From NCBI RefSeq assembly GCF_030936135.1, contig NC_082595.1, positions 22,085,930-22,149,929 of the forward strand: 64,000 nucleotides of DNA. Reading direction: 5' to 3'. Source of the stretch: Gavia stellata. Lineage: Eukaryota; Chordata; Aves; Gaviiformes; Gaviidae. The number at the start of each line of letters is the position of its first letter. Position 1 is the stretch's first letter. The position numbers and the translations under genes were made by a program. Positions 57,101 through 64,000 of this stretch are shown in pieces. The notes under the pieces are model-generated. The model saw only the letters and a program-made list of their open reading frames with translations. It made no database searches and was not told where the DNA came from.

Positions 57101-60100
57101 TGGGGCCTAGGGAGTCACCTGATTTAAGCCATATGAGATCTCCTATAATGTGCACTAGCATGGCATCCGCTACTTCAGACTGGTAAAGGGAGCACAAGCC
57201 TGGAATAAAACAGTGGGTTTTTTTGTTTTTCTGGCAAGGAAAGGGAAAACAGGGCTCCAGTCCATGCATACGACAAGATTTTTAGTCCGTGTACGTCCAC
57301 TGGGAGGTCTGGGGATGTTTTATCTGTAGATCAAGAATGATACTTTGCTGTTAAACACAAATTGTTCCTTTGTTCCAGTACCAAATTAATAGATCCCATT
57401 AAAACAAAACAAAAAATTTCTACTTTGGGTTAGTCTGGAGTATGAGTTTTGCTGAGATTTCTCCTTATCAGTTTCCCTTAATGCAGTATTTGCAGTCCCA
57501 GTCAGTACTGGTAACTAGTGACCATTCAGTATTAAATCTCCTAAACTGTATGCTGGATCTTTGTTTATCAGAAAGCGTTTTCCCCTCTGTATCCTTCAGA
57601 CTGGCATAACAGAAGTTACCCTTATGCCAGGAAAGCAGTTAAGTATATAGATTACATTAACATGTGCTTAAATCCCAGCTAAGTCAAGTACAAATGTAGT
57701 AAGAAGCACCTCCTTCAATGTCTCCCAGAGCAGACCGTATTTTATCTTTTAAAATAAAATTTCTATTTGAAAGAATGTTGATTACTTTTTCCCTACTACA
57801 AATACTTGAAAAAGCTTGAATGTTAGGGAAGAGACAGAATTAGCAAGCTATTCTTTCTGCATATAAAGTAAGATTTTTATACTGACCTTTTATTAGCAGC
57901 TTGACTTATATAATAATCTGAGAGAGCTGCTACATGCTACAAACAGACAGATGGTTTAAATCCATGTAAATTGTCACTGTATGGCAAGCTATAACATTTT
58001 TTGATGGAAGTGTAGGTTTTAAGTCCTTGATTTTTGGTGTCAGGGACTACTGTCTGTTCTACGTGCAAACCGAGATTCTTTGCTGGTGCCACATACTTTG
58101 TCTCTGCAGGAGTAAGCAGTTTATTTCCTGTAATCTCCTGTGCCACAGAAATTAATTTCTGTACTCTCTTTGTACCACAATAGTGTGTGTTATTGTTCCC
58201 CTTCTCAAGGGGTTGTACTATCGCGGCAGCACTGGCACCATAAAAAAACAGAAGTGGACTTTGTTTGAAAGCTGTCTGAGCAAGTAGCGTGGAGTTAACA
58301 ACATGATCTTAAAGCACTGTGGGTTGAGCTAAATATGTGCCCTTTATGGGAAAATTGAGTGGGCTTGGTGTAGGTCTGAGTAAACTGGTTTGGATAAACA
58401 AGAGCTGATCGTCATCTTCTAGAATAAAACATTTTAGATTTCTTTTCTGTTTTCTTTTGTGTCTTTAAAAAAAATTGTTTAACTCTTTCTTTGTTTCATG
58501 CTCATACTCTGTCCCCATGGTATTGTACCTTGCTCGGCAGTACAATAGCTATTCATTTTGGTGCACACTAGGTAACATGGCTAACACTTGTCACATGCGA
58601 TTTGGTTTCACTCCCTTTCTTGTCAGAGGGAAGGAATGATGTACCCTCAGTGTACTGTGTTGCTCTGAAAATCTGTACATAAAAAAAAAAAATCCAAGCG
58701 GCTGTTTATTTTAAAAAGTCAGGTAATGAGTTCTGCTGAGCCAGAAAATCTGAGCTGATAACTATATTTCATTTCAGAGGCTTAGATTGCCCTGTAGGTA
58801 CCCCAGGCCAGGTCACAAAAGGTAGCAAGGGTGAGCTTGTCTGCATGGGATGCTGGACTTCACTCTTTGAGCGGTCTGAAACAGAATATATGCATCCAGG
58901 AATTAAAAAACATCACAGACCTTATCACCTTCTGCTACAAAAAAGGTGAGTGAATGCTCACCTGTTTTCCTTCATGTATAAAGGAAATCACAAGTGCTTG
59001 CTGCAACTTAAGCAAGAGAAAGCTAATATCTGTACTAGCACCATTTGCATAGATAGGACATGATATACTTTGTCATATCAAAGAGAAGAAAAGAAATGAC
59101 TTGCCCACACTGTTTGTGGGAAGTGTCAATAAGACACTCAAGATTTCCTGTACCATGTGCATTCTTCAACCTTCTTCAGCTTTCAGAGGAGCCTCTGCTG
59201 TGGTTGCAAACCCCCAGATCTTGGCCAGGCAGCTGGAGGCAGGTGGAACTAAGACTGAGAACCCAAAAATTCTTCCTGGAGGCAGTGCTGAGCTTCAAAG
59301 CACCATGGTGCACTCTGCTTAATTATCCAGCACCTCAGAAAGAGCCGACAGAGAAACTCAGGCTTTTATGGCTGCAGGTCTTTCCCTTGTGGTGGAGGAG
59401 TTGTAAGAAGTATTGGATGTCGCACATTAGGTAATTGTGTGTTTAATGAAATGAACAAGCAGACCACTGCTAAATGAGTTTCTGAGCCTGGGGACAGCTT
59501 GTGCTTTTGCCTTAAAGAGTCTTTGCATTAATATACACAGCTAGCATTAGGATTACAGTCAGGGCTGTATATTTTGAATAATTTCCTTTTCCACCTAAGC
59601 AGTAGCTACAGACTGTTTGCCAGCTGCTTTCTGTGGCCACAAAACCCCCATACCTGGTCAGCGGTGGTCCTCTACCCCCATGGTAGTGACCCCTTCGACA
59701 GCAGTGGGATGGTTGCTGCAGTTTTTCCTTGCCTTTTAGGCCTTTTGCTTCAGAGATGGGTGCTGAGATCTTGGGCACTGCTCCATTTCTTGAACACGTT
59801 CTGGTATACAGAGGTAGCTGTCGGCCCTGTTTCTCAAAGAAATTCAGCTGACTGGCTTGGCTTGCTGGTGTCAGCATGCGGTAACTACAGGCAGGTTGGG
59901 CTGTTTAGCCTACTGAGTGGTATGGGAGCTGCCTAAAATGGGTGTAGGCCTATTGCCTCTAACAAACAAAACATGGAAAGTTTCCCCGTGTGTCCTGAAA
60001 GACCCTGGCTACCCATACACAGCAGTCTTAGCTCAGAGGTGGTCAGAGGTTACAGCCTCTGCTTGGAGAAGCTCCAAGAGTTCAAAATGACCCTGGAGAG

Positions 60101-63100
60101 GCATCACCTCTTGCAGGCCCTCTACAAAGTGATTGAAGAGATTTTTTGAGAGCGAGGGTGCCATCCACAAGGGTACCAAGGATGTCTGGGCACGTTCTCC
60201 CCTCTTCACTGAAACTAGACCACTGTGTGTCTGGCATCCTAAAAGCTGTGAAGATGCCCACAGAGCCTTGCTGCAGCCCTGTGGTTTGGACGTTCAGATG
60301 GGGAAAGGATGTAGGCTCCTAGGACCTTCCCTCTCCCTGGACTCACTCTGCTTTTTATGCCGTTGTGACTTACTGTGAAACACATGCTCCTTCCAAGAGC
60401 AAAGCCAGAGATGCTGGCTCTGCTCTGCTCCCAGGCAAGCAGCAAGTCAGGCCCCTTCTTACTTGCTTTCTTTCTGACTCCATGTTTGGCATTCCTGGTT
60501 GCACAGGGGTTCTGCTTCATCACGGAAAATGGGGGGTATCCCGCTCTTTTGTTCCCTGGAGTCTGATGATGGGGCACCTCTTTGGTGATGAAGGAAACGT
60601 GGCTTCAAACTCTCTGAGGCCATGGACAGCCCTGTATACAGTTGCTCCTGATTAAGGGTTCTCACCACTTGCTTCTTATTACAAAAGCTTTGATTGTTGT
60701 GGCTGCCACATCATGTTTTAAATGGTGCCTGCTCTGCCCCATGAGGTCCCTGACTCAGAAGAGGGCTAGGGGGACTGCCGGTAGCCAGTGCCTCTCACGG
60801 GGTACCTGTCAAGTCACTCTCAAGTTACTGAAGTGAGGTATGGGTGGATTCAGAGGTCTAAATTCTGCTTAAGTCACACTTTGGGCACAGGAGTCCTTTT
60901 TTTCAGAGCTGCTTTAAGAAACATTTATATGCAGATTTGCAAGAAGAATTTAGTCCAAAATAGCTCCATTCAGGTAGGTATAATGAATTGCTGTACCCAG
61001 TAATTTAGAGCCAAATAAAAACACCCAAGCTGCCCTGCACTACTCATTTTGTGTTCATGCAATGCCCTGAAATTAAAGCAACATAAGGTTGAAGTAACAG
61101 TGACGAATGATTTCTCTACTTTCTACAGAGCTCTTTCAGAAGAAGGTAATTTATTTAAAACTACAGTGTGATTTAACTTGCCAGACCTTTCTCAGACCTA
61201 AATAAAACTGCAATGATTATACTTTTTCATCTGTCTCAGCAAGTTAACCATCAATTATGCTGGTCTGACCTGCCCCTTCCAGCAAAGGAAGAGATACATT
61301 TAGAATATGTCACCAACTCACAGAGAAAATATAATTTGGACGATCCAGACGGCAGTTTCTGTGAGGGTCATTACCCTGTACTTTCCTGGTTTCTCTTAAT
61401 GTATTATAGATGATTTTTTTTTTTTATTTTGATATGCAGCTTTTATGGCTTATTGGGAATTGCTGTTAGCCCAGACCTGTGAATCCCTGTCCAGACAACT
61501 CTCTCCCTCAATCTTCCTCCCCACCATGGCTCTTGTCTGCTCATGTATCATCTGCCCCCCTCGCTCCCAGGCTCGAGCCCATGCTCCCTCTGTGCACTGG
61601 ACCTTGCTTACTGTTGCAGAGAACTTCTTTCCCTTTTCTAATTTAACTACTTCTGTTTAACATCAGTCAGACCCCAGCCAGGTACCATCAATCCCTGGCA
61701 CTGCCATTTCCTCAAGAAACCGAGGGCAAAGCGAAGTACCTGCAATTCAGCAGTGCCCGAGGGCTGTGCTAGCTTCATGGCATGAGATTCATGGCTACAT
61801 CTCTTTCACTTTTTAGAAAATGCATCATTTTCTATTTCCAACAAATGGTTTTAATAAGTCAAAGTGTCTTTTTAAAGTGCGATACATGGTTTCTCAGGTT
61901 GGATGCGCAATGAAGAGCGCTGACTAACCATGCTATTGTGCTTCTTGCAAACTAAGGATTATTGTAGTGTGTCAGAATTCCCCTGAAGGTACATATTTGG
62001 TCTAAAAGTGAAGAATTTGTGTTAAAGGCACTGAAGAAACTGCACATCACCCTGGGGATGGTTTTTGGAATTTCTGTAGCATGTTCAAACAAAACTTGAC
62101 ACCTTTTTTTTTTTGGTAGAAACTTAGAAGCAGAAATTTAAAGAAACTTTAGGATGTTTACACTCTCCTTATTAAAGCTACATGTATCCCTTTACTACAA
62201 AAGTGAGTTATATGTCTAGGTCAAAAGCAAAACTGATCCTTAAGCATGCTAGTAAATTTATACAACATCTCACAGAAAACCTTCATCAGTTCAGTATCTC
62301 TTGCAGTCCGTATGACTACTGATGTGTCATGCCAAAGCCATGTACTGGTTGGATAAGGATTCAGAAAACATATGTAATTTTAAAAAAATATCTGGAAATA
62401 CCCTGACATGTGGCACTGGTTTGAAATAAGGCAGTAAGTGGTGAAATTCATCAATATCTAGTAATGACAACTTGATCAAGGAAAGTAGTTCCACTTTTGC
62501 ATTACAGTTCTCTGTAAAAATGATAGTCTCATACTCTTTGCACTGCTTAATAATTTTCCCTTATATATTTTGTACTTTTCAAAATATATTATTTCTTCCC
62601 GACTAACTGCATTATTCCTGCTCGGGAATCTTTCCCTCCAGCTCTTTCAGATATCTCTCTGATGCTTTTAGTTTAGAAAAGACCAACCTGTGCTACAAAG
62701 AAGGTTGCTACAAAAGGCAAATCAGAAAACAACCCCAAAACGCCTTATGGCCCTCAGTCATCTTCTAATGCTGCTTTGCTGGGACCTCCAAATTTTTTTG
62801 ACCCTTGCGGGGTCAGCTGCCGAGGCGCAGGATGCCCGACTCCACATCCCACAACATTGTGCGTGGCCGCCCTACCCCATGCCCTGGGGGCGGAGCTCAG
62901 GCTCCCTCCTTCCTTAGGCATGGGATATGGAGGTGCCACCTGGATGCTCAGGGGATATGTATGAGCTGTTGTGGTAGCCAGATGCAAAAGGCATGTCTGG
63001 GTCTCCTACTGGAGGTGGCATTCCTGTCCTGCTGGTCTGAGCCATGAGGGGCTCCTAAAGCCATGCACGAGATCTGTTCTTTCTCATAGTCCTCACAGAG

Positions 63101-64000
63101 AACATCAAAGGCAAGTCTTTTGTCTAGTCTTTAGACAGAATCTACCAATACTCCTGTGGCTAAGCTGGATGCTTCTCTGCTGTTGTCTCCAGAGAGATCT
63201 TTGGATTTGGAAGTCTGTCCTGTCTCCTCCTGGGTCGGAGGTGAGTCCTGCTCCTCAAGGGCTCATTGTAAAAGGCTGCTGTGAGAATGGAGCCTTACGC
63301 CTTGTTACTGCAGCAGGCTGACCTCCCCAGACAGCAGTCATCGCTGCTTTGGCTTTGCTACAGGCTGTTTCAGGTGTAACCCCCCTGCCTGGTTCTGGTC
63401 TGCAGCCCACCTGTAACCCAACAGGCACATTCAAGCTGAGGGCTTTCACCAGACGTGGCTTTTTTGGGGACCCATTTGAAAACTGTGGACCTGTGAATAC
63501 TGTTTCCATCTTTTAATGACTACAGAAGACATCTTAGGACTCCATGCTGCTTTTGGGATGAAAGTGAGCTATGGGTTTGCATGGGTGCCAGCATTATAAA
63601 TGAGGCTATTATGGGTAGTGCTGGGTTTCTGAAGACATGCTGTTGGTGGAGGTGCTGGTGAGAGACCTGGCATAGTGTGGGCCAAGCTGTGCAGCCTTAT
63701 GGCATGTGTGTTGGCAGGCCTTGGCAACTGGCAGGAGCGGACTCTCTAGCATTTTGGTCATGCAGACACATGAGGGTTGGCTATGATTCCAAAACTACAT
63801 CCCTCAACATCTCAGTGCCCTGGAGTGGACGTGAAGAGCTAGAAATCATGGTGGCAGAGAAAGTGGCCTTCAGAGCCCGATCCTGGATACTGTGACAGTG
63901 TAGGCACAGCCAGAAATTATTGAGAAATGTGTCTCAGGACCAGGGTGACACTGATTTACTAATTTTGCATATTAGAAACTTTAAAAACCTGCTGTTTTGG
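54159..64000. other. Upstream of VIT: 5' intron and/or intergenic DNA
   Basis: I recognise no coding exon, RNA gene or interspersed repeat in this 9.8 kb. Since an acceptor sits right of 54158, part of it should be the intron after a non-coding VIT exon 1. Minus-strand donors that could end such an exon are CTGAG|GTGAGA (about 56000) and AACAG|GTGAGC (about 58965). Neither can be preferred. No clear CpG island is visible, so the promoter may lie beyond the window. By remembered mammalian order the next gene would be FEZ2, but nothing of it is seen. Confidence 0.5.
54673..54688. repeat. (TG)8 microsatellite
   Basis: A short perfect TG run followed by CACATGTACACGTG, in the upstream region. 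Confidence 0.9.

Noticed and set aside
59060..60655. Cluster of plus-strand frames of 60-124 codons right of VIT, checked as a neighbouring gene such as FEZ2
   Set aside because: No recognisable protein similarity, no consistent exon chain and stops in all frames between short pieces.
1..64000. CRISPR arrays, operons, phage or plasmid features
   Set aside because: The DNA is vertebrate nuclear sequence; the only regular array (2660-2914) is a spacer-free minisatellite.

Overview
The window is vertebrate nuclear DNA, almost certainly from a bird. It carries two truncated CR1 non-LTR retrotransposons with the avian-type 3' end (ATTCTRTGATTCTGTG). Coding sequence is sparse and split into short exons with GT..AG introns. 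There is no prokaryote-like gene packing.

One protein-coding gene fills most of it: VIT (vitrin), read right to left on the minus strand from the ATG at 54120 to the stop at 13422. I rebuilt 14 coding exons from splice signals, phase matching and similarity to vitrin as I remember it. They sum to 2025 nt, a 674-residue protein with no internal stop. Its order is signal peptide, LCCL domain, a long linker rich in Thr, Pro and Ser, then two von Willebrand factor A domains. This is a secreted extracellular-matrix protein of the cochlin/vitrin family. Several exons are 51 to 81 nt long and were found only by matching phase and splice sites.

Layout. 1 to about 7.7 kb: AT-rich non-coding DNA with a near-perfect 15-copy array of a 17-bp unit. 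By remembered synteny it may be the 3' UTR and flank of striatin (STRN), converging on VIT from the left. About 7.7 to 12.05 kb: intergenic. About 12.05 to 13.42 kb: probable VIT 3' UTR. 13.4 to 18 kb: the five exons of the two vWFA domains. 18 to 39.5 kb: five small linker exons (21.4, 31.7, 36.7, 37.5 and 39.4 kb) in large introns; a CR1 3' fragment lies at 18.3-19.0 kb. 39.5 to 48.9 kb: a large intron with a 2.2-kb CR1 whose reverse transcriptase is dead. 48.9 to 54.2 kb: the two LCCL exons, the signal-peptide exons and the start codon. 54.2 to 64 kb: upstream DNA in which I recognise no coding gene; a VIT 5' non-coding exon and promoter may lie here or beyond.

I found no new multi-gene system. 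The best leads are the splice-acceptor-like 17-bp array, the frame-neutral cassette design of the vitrin linker, a tandem duplication at one linker-exon acceptor, and a possible intronic enhancer with repeated homeodomain-like sites near 25.6 kb. All gene and synteny assignments come from memory of the families; no database search was run.
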